A stretch of 64,000 bases of DNA from Datnioides undecimradiatus. Lineage: Eukaryota; Chordata; Actinopteri; Lobotiformes; Datnioididae. Below the pieces are notes generated by a model. The model searched no databases, had not been told where the DNA came from, and saw nothing but the letters and a program-made list of their open reading frames with translations. The position numbers were made by a program, and so were the translations under genes. This document shows positions 13,144-25,715 of this stretch, piece after piece. Position 1 is the first letter of the stretch. Every line of letters starts with the position of its first letter. The stretch covers positions 9,031,001 through 9,095,000 of the forward strand of contig WARS01000010.1 in assembly GCA_008933995.1 (NCBI GenBank), in the 5' to 3' direction.

Positions 13144-13153
13144 CTCTTCAAAC
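12936..13153 (-). CDS. ccdc106: CCDC106-like coding exon 1 (with 10 nt of 5' UTR)
   Basis: The acceptor lies at 13154 after a pyrimidine-rich tract, and the ATG is at 13143-13141. It encodes residues 1-69 (MSSVWQQEPSGYSP...) and ends at donor GTTAGA. The ATG lies only 10 nt into the exon, so a non-coding upstream exon must exist. Confidence 0.8.
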
Positions 13154-16100
13154 CTGGGAGAGGACTAGAGGCAGGTTAGATACGTCATGTGACCTAGAAA
13201 TAATCATGTATCTAAGGAGACAGGAAGCACTACTGACATTATTGCTGAGTAAATTAAATAACTAAATAAATAATGTGGCTATTTCTAATATAATAACACT
13301 GTATTGATACTTAAACCGCTAAATATTCAACCTCTACATAAGATAAATTATATATTATTAATGCCAAACTGTTCTCAGGACTGTAAAGATGGACAACATG
13401 ACAGCTCCAAAAAGTGAGGCCAGAACATCTCTATCACCCCCTGGTGGCTGGCTGCAGTACAGGTCATAAACCTCACCAACAACCATGTTAGCAGATAGGG
13501 CCAAAGTAAAAAATATGGTTTGTTCCATTTTAGGGAGTTCTTATGGCACTTCTGTATGCTCACGTGTTTATTCTTCTCATAATTTGGGTTTTTGGGATGC
13601 TGTGAAAGGGAGGTGTGATGTCACGATTGACAGCTCATGAGTGTTTTGATTGAGTTGGGCAAGTGCGTGGATGGGACCACAACACTGGGGCTCCACACCC
13701 CCATCACTATTGTGCAGCCTCATGCATCCAGTTTTTCTGATAGAGCACATTTAATGATTGACAACTCACTGAAAGTCACCATCAATAAATGTTTCGACTC
13801 AATGTAAGAACACCTTTTGTCCTCTAATGTCCTCTTTGCAAACACACTGGCTACGATCAGATCACTTTATTGTGGTTGACATTTCAGTGAGGATGTTAAA
13901 TTAGTAATGTATTAACAGACAAAAATGACTCCATGGTAAGATTCAGCAACTTATAGGCAAAAGTCTAAGCCAATGACCTCCCCTGTTTAAGCCTTTCATA
14001 ACTCTGCTGTGTGGACAAACACTTGGAGAGACACAGGATTAATAAAAAAAGTCATGAAACATCTTCAGCAATTAACTGTGTCTAGCAGTCCAACTTCCTG
14101 TAGACCATACTATGGTTTCAAAGAGAAGCATTAACCTCATATAGATGTCTCCATCTGCTGCACTGTCTGCTGTCAGCACTTAGCAACAAATAAACTTGAA
14201 CCCAAGCTGTTTTCTTAGCAATGACATACAGATATTAGTTGTGAAATCTGTGTCTTATAATTACATGATAAATATCTCCAGATAAATATTGCATAATTAT
14301 GAGATCTTTTATTAAATATGGTTCTTGTAATTATACAGTGATTCATCAAAATTATGAAATCCAGAAGTACAAAAATGCATTAATGCATGAGTAACACATG
14401 CAGTGCACATGTAGGAATTCATTTAAAGCTTGAATGACTGCATTGTGGTTCAATGTATCATGTTACATGAACCGCTGTCATTGGATATTAAAATAATCAG
14501 GCAGTAGTTCATTAGTTCATTTCACTGCAGTGGACTATCAGGACGTTAACGAGCCGCGTAAACAAAGAACAAACGCAGCAAGCTCTATACATCAAGTAAT
14601 ATACAGCTGATACACAAAGACAAGATATTAAATGTTGTTTTCCTGTTCTGGGAATTATATTAAAAGATACATATTGTCATATAAATACAGCAAAGGCCAA
14701 ACAGAATTATACAGTAAAAGACGTTTCTGCAAAATAATATTCATATAAAGAAAAAACTACAATGCCTTTGATGATTCTAAAACAAACTACTTTTCATTAT
14801 TATTCAGTAAAGGCTCTAATTAAGGCTGTAAGTAGGCTCTGTTCATTGGCATAAACTCATGTATGAATTTCTGCAAATAAAAAGCAAGCATTGATGCATT
14901 TGATGCATGCATATGAATTAGCAGCAGCTAACTTATGCATCTGAACACAAGAAAAACAATCTAATAAAAATTAGTGTTACCTTCGCTTTAATAACTGAAA
15001 TTATATTCAGCGTGCTCATATCCTCCTGTGATTAAATAAGCAACACATCTGTTGAATATTGTAAACTTCATTAACTGTGCTGAGCGACAGCGTTCCTTGA
15101 GATTATCATGTTTGCTGCTCTTCAGTTAATGTGGTGAACTCTTTATTAATGATTAATAGAACTATCCCTGCTGTACGGCTGTGATTTTAATGCTGTTTTC
15201 ACCTTTGTACTGAGCAACGTAATGGTGGAGGGAGAAAACTGATAGCAATCTAATCATTTATTAATCCTGATCCACATGAGTTCATGATATATGACGCATT
15301 AATACATTCATTAGAACATGATAAATCATGCATTGGTTCAGTATTAATTAAGAATGAGCAGGCAACCATAGTATTTGTGATTATGTCCTAAATTTTACTT
15401 TAGAAGCAGGCTTCTTATTTTTGAGAGCCTTGATGGTGTGAATAAATGAATCTTATCTTCAGTGTTGTATTTTCCATTTTGTTACAGACAGTTTATTCAA
15501 CTAGGAGTCACTGATTATTATTAAAGCCTTAGAGGATCAATTACCGGCACCAAACAGCTGTTTCTGCAGGTGGACAATTTCTACAGCACAACTTGAGTGG
15601 GGTCAAATATAACAGTCTGAAACATATAGAGACATGCAACTAGTCATTTACAAGTTTCTGGAGTGTGGACTTGCCTTTTTGTTGCCACTGAAACTCTGAG
15701 AATCAATGACAGACTATGAAGACATAAACATAATGACACATTATAATAAGGCTACAAAATGCATGCTTTGATTATGTACTCATTGATGATTTAGTGCAGA
15801 GTGTATGATGAAAATCAACATACTATAGGTCACTATGCGTTTATGTGGCTTGGTGGTGTTGGTGGTAGCCTATTAATGGCTGACAAGTACATTACTACAT
15901 TTAGTGACTTAAAGCTCAACAATATCAATTATCAGATAAATATGAAACTAATTTACCAAACTGGTGGTCAAATGTAAACATTTTAATGTTCCCTTATCAC
16001 AAACAGTGTGAGTTTGAATTTACTTTGTATTAATCTATGCTTTTTGAGCTGAGAGTGGTAACAGCAGACACCGGTGCACCATGAACCAAACCCATCTGGT

Positions 16101-17270
16101 GGGCAGCAGCTCCTGGTCAGGGAACTATTTTTGTATAATGATGTGAGAAAGGAAAAGTACTAAATCTAATGGTGACACGTCAACATCATTAGAGATTGTT
16201 TCTATTAACAGCTGGAATCAAGACAACAGAGAGACATTGTGACTTTCAGCTGTGCAGGGTCCACAAACACTGGCACCTACATTTCCCAGAATGCAACTCA
16301 ATAGCGTCATTCACGCAACAAACCCTACTTTTTAAATGCCCAGTTTTTAAAATCCTAATGGTAAACATTATAAGACTCAAGCTGGATATCAAACAGCTCA
16401 TCAGGATTAGATAAGACAATCAGGTATAAAATGGGAGGAGTGCACCTCATCACATGAAGTCATGGTGAGTAAAACACTGTTTCATGATGAGCAGCAGAAA
16501 TTCATGTTACATTAATGGTGCATTTAATCACTATGAGTCATGCATTAGTTGTTCATTACTCCAGCATGTGTTTGGTAATCCTGTTAAAAGGTGTAAGCTC
16601 ATATGCTTAATGGCTGCAGAGTACCTATAAAAAAGAGAGGCGGTGCATTCAGGTGTTTGATACCTGCATGAAACATTTTAAATGACAGGACAGATTAAAA
16701 CAGAATGGTTTATCTGCGTGTTTTTGTGTTTCAGGAAGTGGACATCACTGTTTAACTCCATGTTTCCATGGAGATGATGATGGACTCTTGAACATGTGCA
16801 CGCGGAGCTGCAGCACCTTAACACAAATCAGTGCTGCAGTGATTAATCTGGTCCCTACACCTGACACAACGTGGAAACATGCGAAATGCACTCAAGGAAA
16901 TAAACGACCAGCAGCCTAAAAAACTAATTTGACATTTTTCAGTGCTAACTCATGGGGAATTATAATAAAGTGCGTTATTGGAACGACAAAGTCAGCACGC
17001 TAATTATCTTTATCCCTAATAATTATTACAATAATGATTACAGGAACTGAACAGTGTTTTAATTGGTGAGAGGGATATTTGGCATGAGAGAAGTTATAAA
17101 TCTCTTAAAACACACAAAGATATAATGTTTAGGAGGCTAAAGGGTGTACCACTTCTCCTTGCAGTGGTTTTAATTAGCTCCCACCAAGATGGATGCTAAT
17201 GACTGTAATTACCAGCAAAAAGGGGAGAAAATGGACCAACAAAGCCAGTGAAACACACAGAGAAACACAC
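13154..17270 (-). other. AT-rich gap, possibly first intron of the CCDC106-like gene
   Basis: There is no coding exon. The stretch is strongly AT-rich, with repeated ATTA, TTAAT and ATGCAT words, especially 14200-15800. If the first exon lies at 17271-17450 this is its intron. It could also hold enhancers. Only cross-species alignment could separate these readings. Confidence 0.3.
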
Positions 17271-17450
17271 CTTCAAGAGAGTCCAGCGGATAGAGGCGGT
17301 GTCGGAGATGTTCCTGTGTTCCTGTTCTCGCAGGCTGAAGTGTCACTTCGTGTGAGATGCCCCGACTTTTTTCAAAAATATAAACAGAGACGAGTGAAGA
17401 AATGCGAGACTACAACAGTCATATCTGAGAGAGGGGGGCGGTGTCACAGA
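17271..17450 (-). promoter_or_regulatory. candidate 5' UTR exon and GC-box promoter of the CCDC106-like gene
   Basis: This is a GC-richer island in an AT-rich area. GGGGGGCGG at 17433-17441 is a GC box readable on either strand. On the minus strand the sequence ends at CTTGAAG followed by GTGTGT (exon end 17271), a usable donor. The coding exon 4.1 kb downstream has an acceptor only 10 nt before its ATG, so a non-coding exon is needed upstream. This is inference from composition and splice signals only. Confidence 0.25.
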
Positions 17451-18527
17451 GCACTGACGCGACTGAAACATCACGCTGCATTCAGGGGCTCGACGGAAAG
17501 TCGTACGTCTCATATCTCCATTACAGGAATATTGTGTTTCATCATTGTACAGTAGTGACACAAGTACTGGCATCCTTTACCTAAAGCTATCCTGTGGGAC
17601 ATTTAGAAATAATAGATCAGACGGTTACAGTTTACACGATAATGATAAAGCCTATCACTAGCAGTTAAATGTCTCTGTATTTTTAAAATTTGATGTCTGG
17701 TGTGACACTCCCAGGTTGGCTCACTGGTGGGTAACAACTGACAGTTTTGCCTAAGCTGAAGAGAAGAGCAATCGTAGCATCAGCATAGGCTAGAGCAACT
17801 AGGAGCATGGCAGAGCCTATGGCTGACACCTTAACAGTATTTGTTTAATTACGAACGGACGAAAGTCCTGAATTACAGCTTGTAGTAAAAGTATTAATAC
17901 CAAATGTCAAAATACACAATGTCAAAATACACAATACACAAGGCTGCATGTTTCATACATATTCAAACTGGGTGATACAGCACTGAATATAATTCATCCT
18001 CACGTCTGGAAACATGTACTTGGAAAAATGCTTACTATAAGGAAAAAGCAGATGACCAACTGGGTAATTTGAGTGGCTAATACATTTAAACATATCGTCT
18101 TAGCACCCCATTTTGTTTTTGGCTGACTGAAAAAATATAGACTGCCACAACCTGAAGTATCTTTGAACAACATCATTCCAATTTCTGGATGCAGGAAATT
18201 ATTTTAGCACTATTGTTAACACCATCAAGAACAAAACTACGAATCACTTTCTCCATCTGTGGGCTGTTTAAATATCATTTTTTCAAACGTTCTTAAAAAA
18301 AATTGGGGGCCTAAAGGCACCTTCTTAAATGTATGCAATGAAATACATAATTCCAACATTACTTAAACAGCAAAACAGGTGGCAGGCTTTTGGGGGCTTT
18401 CAATGATAATACATAAGCATTAGCATTCAAATATTTTTTGTGTGTGTGTTTTTTTTGGGGGGGTGGGGGGGTGCATGACTTCATAAGAGTATCAAAGAGG
18501 ACAGGACATGAAGGTGTTACAGGGTAC

Positions 18528-18533
18528 TTTATT
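18528..18533 (-). terminator. candidate anxa13 poly(A) signal
   Basis: TTTATT on the plus strand is AATAAA on the minus strand, about 1.2 kb after the anxa13 stop. The downstream minus-strand bases include CTGTAACACC. It is a plausible 3' UTR end, but other AT-rich signals exist nearer the stop. Confidence 0.35.
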
Positions 18534-19728
18534 AGCAGTTAGACTAAAATTCTTTGGGTATAGAGAGGAAAACACTAGTCCCATGAAACCAACTGATGTC
18601 CTGGTTGATGTTGTGACTGTCTCATTAACTGTATCTACTCAGATTGTTACAAAATAGTGGTCATTTTAGCAATTCTCAGCTGCCTTATAGAGACACACAA
18701 ATGGAGACTGTCCAGAGGTGAGACGCTTTCTTTCAGGTTTCTTCTCATATACCCTCTGGCCTACCTAAAACAGTAAACTAAATAATGTTATATATTAAAC
18801 ACTCTCTTGTGTTAGTCATAAAATACAAAAAATGTATAACAAGGTGGGATGTAATTTGGATTTTAGGATAAGGATAAAAATGCAACATACCATAAATCAA
18901 CATATACTTTCTTCCAATAATGAACTGATAAAATATATATTCTCTTCTAAGTCAGGAAAATTCAGAAAAATCCATTCACATAACATTGCATATTCCTTCA
19001 TTTCAAACGTTCACATATTCATTTATAAGGATAGACTTCAAGTCATATGGAGTGATTGCATTAGTTTCAACAGCAGTAAATTATAACAGTCACTGGGTTT
19101 GGGGCACGGAGGGTGAAAGATGACAGAAAAATGGCGGAGAATTAATAGAGAACTATTTGATCTAAAACACTGTAATAATTCCAAAAGGCAATAATGTAAC
19201 ACTGTTAATTACACCAGTAAACACAGCAACTGAAAGACATAGTGAGGCTGTGGCTGACATTTTCCCAGTGTACAAGCATGTTTTATGTTTATAATGTGAT
19301 TACCTACCCGGACTCAGCCCACCTGACCAAATTGCATCAGTGTGACTACATAAATGTATAAATCTCGGTGCTTGTTCACAGTGACTTAAACTGACCAACC
19401 ACTGTATAAATGCTGGAAAAACCTAGAGCTACAAATCGACTAAGAAATGGGCAGGAGCTGACGTGTTTCACATGCAGATGAGTAAATTCAGTTTAAGGGA
19501 AATTTTTTTAATTCATGTCAGTGGAAAAAGTTAAAAAGAGAGTGAATCAAATTTACGGTAACTCAGACAAGACACGAGTTAGGCAAATTACCACTTCCAC
19601 CCTCCTGCTCCCTACACAATGTCACATGGATAGACTGAGTAGTGTTAGTTTGTCCGACAGAAAGCCTCAGTGTAGACATACTCTGCCTCTGTTGCCTACG
19701 TCCGCTCTGCTTTTAAACTCTGCACCTT

Positions 19729-19848
19729 TCAGTGGCAGATGGCCAAGAGGAGGCGTTTAAAGTCGCCACTGCACTCGTCCTTCAGGGCCTCCTTCAGAGA
19801 CACGTCGTATTTCTCAAGATACATGTCTTTGATGGTCTCTAGATCATA
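19729..19848 (-). CDS. anxa13: anxa13 coding exon 11 (last)
   Basis: The acceptor is CAACAG and the stop TGA is at 19729-19731. It encodes residues 278-316, the second half of repeat 4, with the acidic ligand E302 and the end LLLAICH. Confidence 0.93.
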   Translation of the reverse strand, partial: YDLETIKDMYLEKYDVSLKEALKDECSGDFKRLLLAICH

Positions 19849-21382
19849 CTGTTGACAAAAACAATTAATGAGAACAATCTGTTAATAGACTTAACAGGAA
19901 TTTGCAGAGGTCAATGGTGAATTTTTATGGATTTGTACAGTATGAAAAAAGAAATCAGGTTTACATTTGTATTTTTCACTCAGTACCTAAGACTAACTAA
20001 AGTAGCTTCAAGACCAACAATGCAAACATCAGCCTTTTTCCATTTAATGTGATCTTATAATAAACTAAAATAACACTGAGCTGTCACCTCTCTCATACCT
20101 AAACAAAAGATATAACAACCAACTTTTTATGTTTGGCTCCACCCGTTGATCTTTTAGTGCAATTACCTCAGAGCGAGTCACAATGATGCGAATGAGGGTG
20201 TCCTCATCGGTTCCTGCTCCTTTCATCGCTTTGTGCAGACGTCTGGCAAAGTAGAGCTGAGGGTTCTTAGCAACTCTCACTGGGGAGAGGAAAGACAGGC
20301 TGTGATTGCGTGTGATGACCCATTGCTGAGTAAAGGTAAACATGTTGCATGAAGTGTTTACTCAGTCCTCTCCCCTGCCATTGTTAATACATTTACAGTG
20401 TGAGATACACCACACAACTCAGTTTCCAACGCAATCCTTTTGTAAACTTTGTTGATTTTATTACGATCTAATGTGAATAATCCTTATGCTTTATGTGTGA
20501 TTTTACTTGGACAATAGAACTAATTTCATCATAATGTTTTAGATCAATCATGACTTCGGATCACAGAAAATTCAACACTTTGTCCTCCACACTAACCAAG
20601 AGCAATGTAGCATTTCTTCAGTGTCCCAGAGGTCTCATTCTCGATAGCATCCAGGATTTCAGTCCCAGAGAGCTGCAGAGAGAAAATGACTGGTTGAATC
20701 TAAGCACCGGTTTTGCCTTAAAGTGCCACTGTTTCATTTCCCAGGTCCATAATTTCCTTTTAATCTTCCCAAATAGGACTTGATACCCTAACTAGTGATT
20801 TATGCTCAAAGGGGAAGGATAATTAAAGATGCTCTGGACATTTTTAAGTCCCAAAGTATAGTTCTGGATATTACAGCCTGTCTGCACCTGTATGAGAATC
20901 AACAACACTTGTAATTGTAAACAACCATTAGCTCACATGCTAGCTGAAGCTGAAATGTCAGATCAGATAAACTGCTATGATGTATCACTGCACATATGTA
21001 CAGTGTGACACCAAAACCTACCTGCTCATATATCTTGAAGGTGGCCTGGAGCTGCAGGTAATTCCTGGTGGCCAAGACGTAGCTGAAAGTGGACTCATCT
21101 GTGCCAAAACGACCCTCTCCAGCCTGCAACAAATGCTACTATTGGTCAAGATTAATGAATCTGTTATGAGCTTAGTATGCACATTTATTTAATTTAGAAA
21201 TATCACCTCAAAGAGGGCTGTAGCATCTTGTTCAGCCAGTTCCTCATCCACCTCATAGCTCTCATCTCTCTTGCCCTGGAAGAATAAGAGTAAGATGACT
21301 TCTGCCATGTGGTGAGGCCTCTTCTGACTAATGGAACTATATCTGGCCTCCGTTTTACTAATGAGTGGTTGTTTGGAAAGTG

Positions 21383-21446
<64 letters not shown>

Positions 21447-24400
21447 ATAGAGCATGATTGGGCGCAGGGAGAGTGAGCTCAGTTTCAGTCCTACAGCAGA
21501 CTGGAGGAATTCAGTTACTCAAGTGAAGTGGAAACACAAGAACACTAACCTGCAAAAGAGCTGTGAGCAGGTTTCTTACATCCCCGCTTGTATCTCCCTC
21601 GATATCGGCTTCAAGATCACGCTCATGCACTGAAAGAGTGACAAAATGTAAATAAAAGAGGTTTATATATATAAAAAATGTATCTTATGTCTAAGGATTT
21701 ACAGGGAAGTCCACTGCTAGATACTCTTGTACCATCAGATACATTCATGTGTGCACTGTGGTCTAATTTGTAATGAAGGGCACCCACTTTCCCAGAACCA
21801 GCTTTTTTATTAATGTTTATAATTAACTGCATTTTAAAGTCTGACCCGTTTTCCTACTCAAATCACAACGAGTTGGTGTTACAGCTTCTTCAATGACCGA
21901 TTCCTGCCTGCTTGGAAAGCATCCTTCAGCTGAGAATGTTCTGCAACCAAATTCAATTGTTCCTCTGTCCTCACTTTGAGTGTGGGTGCACAACTATGCA
22001 GCGCTTTCAATAAAGGTTTGATGCAGCTGATTTGTGGTCTTGCTGGTAGTGATTACCAATCAGGTTCTTTTAACAAACATTGGACCAAAGCTACTGTAAA
22101 AACAAGTATAGGCTAGTGCTGTGTCCAAAATCACCCCATTGTTCACCCATCCACTGCTACTTATATCGTGTACAGTCGTCTGTAAATTGAGATTTTGGAC
22201 ACACACTCTACTCATCACCTGGTCACTCACAGAGGCGTATAATCTTTGCATATAAAAAACACAGAACATTGCATTGTGGTGTTAACAGAAAGTAGGCGAA
22301 GGAGCCAATGCCACCAAATACGTCACTAGAGGAATGTCGGCAACAGAGCCATTGTTATGCTGTCAAAAGTCATCGCTCACCAATGTCATACTTGGCCAAA
22401 GCAGCCATTCAAATCAAGCAATAGGTGAGCTTCACTGCCTCACAGCTTCCTTCCCATTGTAATGTATGTACAACTGTTTTGGAGGGATAGGATATTTTTC
22501 ATATTTGGTTGCCATTTTTCACACCTAGTCCTGCTCTACAGGGAAAACTAGCTCCTTTGCATGACTGGCTAGGTGTCTCTGAATACTTTCAATAACTAAA
22601 TTCTATCAAGTAAATCAGCACTCGCCACCAAAATGAGGGATTATGACTGTCTGTATTTTGACTCAGTATTTGGACGTACATATATTGGATAAGCTTGTGC
22701 CACTAAGACATCCTGTTTTAGGGTCACTTTGTTTTATATGCCTTTTTCATCATTAGTAAATTAATTATTAATGTTTTATTGGGGGACTACGTAAGAAAAA
22801 CACACAGGAGGAAGACACACATCCAGGCAAACTAGCGGTTATCACATTGTAAATGGATGTTGATGATCCATTTACATCATGACATTAATAAATAACTACC
22901 ATAAATGTCTGCATGCATACAAATGGCCGCTGAATCCCAGTATAAATGATGTTTTCTAGCTAACTAACAAAGTTTTCTGGGTTATCTTGACCTAACAAGC
23001 AGCAAGGCTACAGACACAGTAGCCAACTACACCAGCTAAAAATCTGATGATCTAACTACCTTGTTGAAAACAGTGGCAGGATGATTATCCAGCAAAACAA
23101 CCAACCAACCCCCCTTTAAAAGCAAACAACACAACTCTGACTCTGACGTATTTCTAGGAATTAAATTTGTAAGAATCACACAAATCCTTCTACACACAGT
23201 TCATTTATAGAGAGCGTAAGAAATAAAGGCTTGTGAGGAAAACATAATGTCGACGTGTGATGATGTTTGGTAAACACAATCAGCTACAGTATCAGCACTG
23301 GTATTATTGTGAAAAGGAAGTTTCAGCAGGATGGGCCTTAACTAAACAGAGTGTGGCTGTGCGTGTTACATGACTAAAGGGCCAGGAATAGTACTGTATG
23401 CAGTGTAGGTCCAAATGAGTCACAATTAGCCATTTGTTCCAGACTTCTTAATACAAGAATGAGACCTAGTCACATTTATTAAGTTGGTGGGTGAGAGGTT
23501 TACACATTAAGTATTGTTAAGTATTGTTTTTGTAATTAAAATGTTTTCATTTTTGTAAAGATGTAAAATGTTTTTTATTTTAAAGCTTAATTTACTTGTT
23601 ATCTTACCTTGATAGTAGCATTCTTTGAACAAGGCAATGTCCTGTTGGAAACAATGAATAAAACGTTAGAATATTCTGCATCAAATAATTGAAAACATGG
23701 ATTATCTTAATATTTTCATGCCAAATATAAAAGCAACTTTATGGTACACAGATTGTTGATGTATATGACTGACATCGTTGGTGGCGGTGCAGAGGATCTC
23801 CACCAGGACGTCTTCATCAGTGCCCGGTCCCTTCATGGCCTTCCTCAGCTCCTTCACAGCGTAGATGACGGGCGGGTCTAGCATGGCGAGGATGGCCTTC
23901 TCAAAGTTCCCTGACAGCTCGCTTTTCAGCACATCCACCAGCTCCTATCACATTGTGATTATGAGAAAGGTGCAAAAACCAGGGAGAAATGCACATTTTC
24001 AGATAAAATAATGACTAAAATGGCTGTTATGTTATAAAAATATACAATTATAATATGTAAAGGGCACGTGGATATTACTCCATGTGTAACTGAATGACAC
24101 TTACATCATCATACTTGTCAAAATAGGCTTGTTTAATTTGTTGACGCTGAAATGAACTGCGGTTCGCCAGGATGTCTATGATGGCCTGTTCATCAGTTCC
24201 TGAAGGGGGGATGAGACAAAATAGATGCAAACAATATGCTACTTTACTAGACATTAATAGAATTAACAGAATTCAATAACAAACACTATTAATTCAGTAT
24301 TTTTACTGATTAAATAGAACAGTTTTTAACTTACCAAATCCTTTGCAGGCTTTGCGAATGGCCTTGATGTCAGCCATGACGTCAAAATCCTCATAGTGAA

Positions 24401-25589
24401 CGATTGTGGGCTAAGAGAATGAAAGAAGACTGTCATGTTGATGACATTCAAAGCTAAAAACAGCTTTCTGCTTACATCAAACGGTCCATTGTTTAAAAAA
24501 TGAAGTTTGGAGGGATTCATGATAGAGGTGCAGGAGCAGCTGGCAGATGGGGGAGGGGAGGGCGATGACACAATGCTGTGGTGAAGGAATTCAGGGCCAG
24601 AAGTCTTTAAACAAACTTGGTGGGGGCTGCATGAATAACTGGCTGTAACCAAAGGGTTGTCCAGGGGCCAACGGGGGTCTGAGGAGCTCCAAAGAGCCCC
24701 CCAAAATGTGAACTTTATCATCCCAATCAAGAATAGCTGAAAGCCACTTTTGAGCCCCAACACTGGGAAAATGTGCAGTAAATCTTGACTCTTGAAAACA
24801 GATTTTCCAAATAAAACATAGAACAACGTTTGTATTTTAAAATATTTTTTACTTTTCAATATTTTCATAGTTATAAATAAAAAAACAATAAAAAATACAC
24901 CTGTTGCAAGTTATTGGAAGCGTTTTTCATTCTCGAGTAGCATAACTGAAGTTGTCATTGAGGTAAACAACAGCAGACAAGCACAGAAGTACCAAGAATA
25001 TGACAAAATCTAATATGAATGGACACCCTGCCCCCATCTTTGCACTTCTGGACTAACATGTAACATACACAGTCCTACTCATTCATCTGCGCACACACGC
25101 GCACACACGCACACAGTCTCTCTAACGGAGCGGTGATGAATTCCGCAGGGGAGTGGCTCTTTCCTCTGCGTAAAGCCAGACACAGTGGTCTGTCACACGG
25201 TGTCATCGACCACGTTCATTTAAAGAAACACTAATTTTTAACAATCTGACACCATAAGTTTCAATTTCCCCCAAAACGCTGCAGGTTTGACGCGATTTAT
25301 ACGCTGTGCGCACAGACTGACTGGCGAATGGGGGTTACAGCGGTGAAGGCTCGAGCTACAATAAGCGATAAATACAATATGCGATTTGAAAATAAAACCC
25401 TGGAATCTTCAGTTTATCCTGCTGATTGGCTGAATCAAAACCTTTACTCATTTCATTACGCCGTCACCCTCTCGATCACACTTGCTGCGAAATCCGAACT
25501 GCTGATAGTGAAGATTTTCTATTTCCACGCGCAGCGCGCACACAGCTCAAACTGTTAAAGACAGTGGTACCTACTTGACAGTTGCCCAT
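19729..25589 (-). CDS. anxa13: annexin A13, complete, 11 coding exons
   Basis: Coding exons (minus strand) are 25575-25589, 24335-24410, 24105-24199, 23774-23944, 23608-23641, 21550-21629, 21207-21275, 21022-21123, 20597-20672, 20167-20279 and 19729-19848. They sum to 951 nt, 316 residues, the length of human ANXA13 isoform a. The N-terminus MGNCQ carries the MG-N myristoylation signal typical of A13, plus a Cys at position 4. Four annexin repeats follow. Each keeps a type II calcium site with exact spacing: GFGT 29-32 with E71, GPGT 101-104 with D143, RFGT 185-188 with E227, GAGT 260-263 with E302. The family binds acidic phospholipid in a calcium-dependent way, and A13 is known from intestinal and kidney epithelium, where it acts in apical membrane traffic. 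All junctions keep frame and use GT-AG. Teleosts can have more than one A13 copy, and which one this is cannot be told here. Confidence 0.95.
20167..20279 (-). CDS. anxa13: anxa13 coding exon 10
   Basis: It encodes residues 241-277, including [14 protein letters not shown], the calcium loop of repeat 4. The acceptor is CCCCAG and the donor GTAATT. Confidence 0.93.
20597..20672 (-). CDS. anxa13: anxa13 coding exon 9
   Basis: It encodes residues 215-239 ([16 protein letters not shown]...), the end of repeat 3, with ligand E227. The acceptor is CTGCAG and the donor GTTAGT. Confidence 0.92.
21022..21123 (-). CDS. anxa13: anxa13 coding exon 8
   Basis: It encodes residues 181-214 ([17 protein letters not shown]...), the first half of repeat 3. 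The acceptor is TTGCAG and the donor GTAGGT. Confidence 0.93.
21207..21275 (-). CDS. anxa13: anxa13 coding exon 7
   Basis: It encodes residues 158-180 ([18 protein letters not shown]...), the acidic linker between repeats 2 and 3. The acceptor is TTCCAG and the donor GTGATA. Confidence 0.92.
21389..21444. repeat. (GT)28 microsatellite in anxa13 intron 6
   Basis: An uninterrupted GT dinucleotide run of 56 bases lies between coding exons 6 and 7. Confidence 0.97.
21550..21629 (-). CDS. anxa13: anxa13 coding exon 6
   Basis: It encodes residues 132-157 ([18 protein letters not shown]...), the end of repeat 2, with ligand D143. The acceptor is TTTCAG and the donor GTTAGT. Confidence 0.92.
22120..22203. 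mobile_element. short inverted-repeat element (MITE-like) in anxa13 intron 5
   Basis: The ends are a 13-bp perfect inverted repeat: TGTGTCCAAAATC at 22120-22132 and its complement at 22191-22203, enclosing 58 bases. The 'tgtccaaaatc' end with an interior of the form 'ttcaccc..ccactgctac' resembles a small non-autonomous DNA transposon type that I recall from fish genomes. The family is not named. Confidence 0.5.
23608..23641 (-). CDS. anxa13: anxa13 coding exon 5 (34 nt)
   Basis: It encodes residues 120-130 ([11 protein letters not shown]). The acceptor is CAACAG and the donor GTAAGA. It is short but needed to join exons 4 and 6 in frame. Confidence 0.9.
23774..23944 (-). CDS. anxa13: anxa13 coding exon 4
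   Basis: It encodes residues 63-119: the end of repeat 1 ([18 protein letters not shown], ligand E71) and the start of repeat 2 ([14 protein letters not shown]). The acceptor is GATAG and the donor GTCAGT, a weaker form. Confidence 0.94.
24105..24199 (-). CDS. anxa13: anxa13 coding exon 3
   Basis: It encodes residues 32-62 ([20 protein letters not shown]...), the core of repeat 1. The donor is GTAAGT. Confidence 0.94.
24335..24410 (-). CDS. anxa13: anxa13 coding exon 2
   Basis: It encodes residues 6-30 ([20 protein letters not shown]...), the N-terminal linker and the start of repeat 1. The acceptor is TCTTAG and the donor GTAAG. Confidence 0.93.
25575..25589 (-). CDS. anxa13: anxa13 coding exon 1 (MGNCQ)
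   Basis: The five-codon exon is ATG GGC AAC TGT CAA followed by donor GTAGGT. Gly2-Asn3 matches the myristoylation signal of A13 annexins (human begins MGNR). The length completes the family-typical 316 residues. The 5' UTR continues to the right, but its start is not visible. Confidence 0.82.
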
Positions 25590-25715
25590 TTTAATGCTGT
25601 TTATCCGGCCGCAGCTGGGGAGATCTGTAAGCACACGCAGAGTCGCGCAGTAGTTTGGGATTTAAGTCCTCCTGGTCAAACTGCGGCCCAGACACAAGCA
25701 GCAGAAACCAGTACG

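Noticed and set aside
21189-21455. Frame with a long poly(His-Thr) start joined to annexin residues
   Set aside because: The HT run is only the (GT)n intronic repeat read through. The real exon is 21207-21275, with a clear acceptor.
24411-24868. Minus-strand open stretch upstream of anxa13 exon 2
   Set aside because: It reads through the intron. The acceptor TCTTAG at 24411 and the family-typical 316-residue length with the MGNCQ exon explain the gene better.
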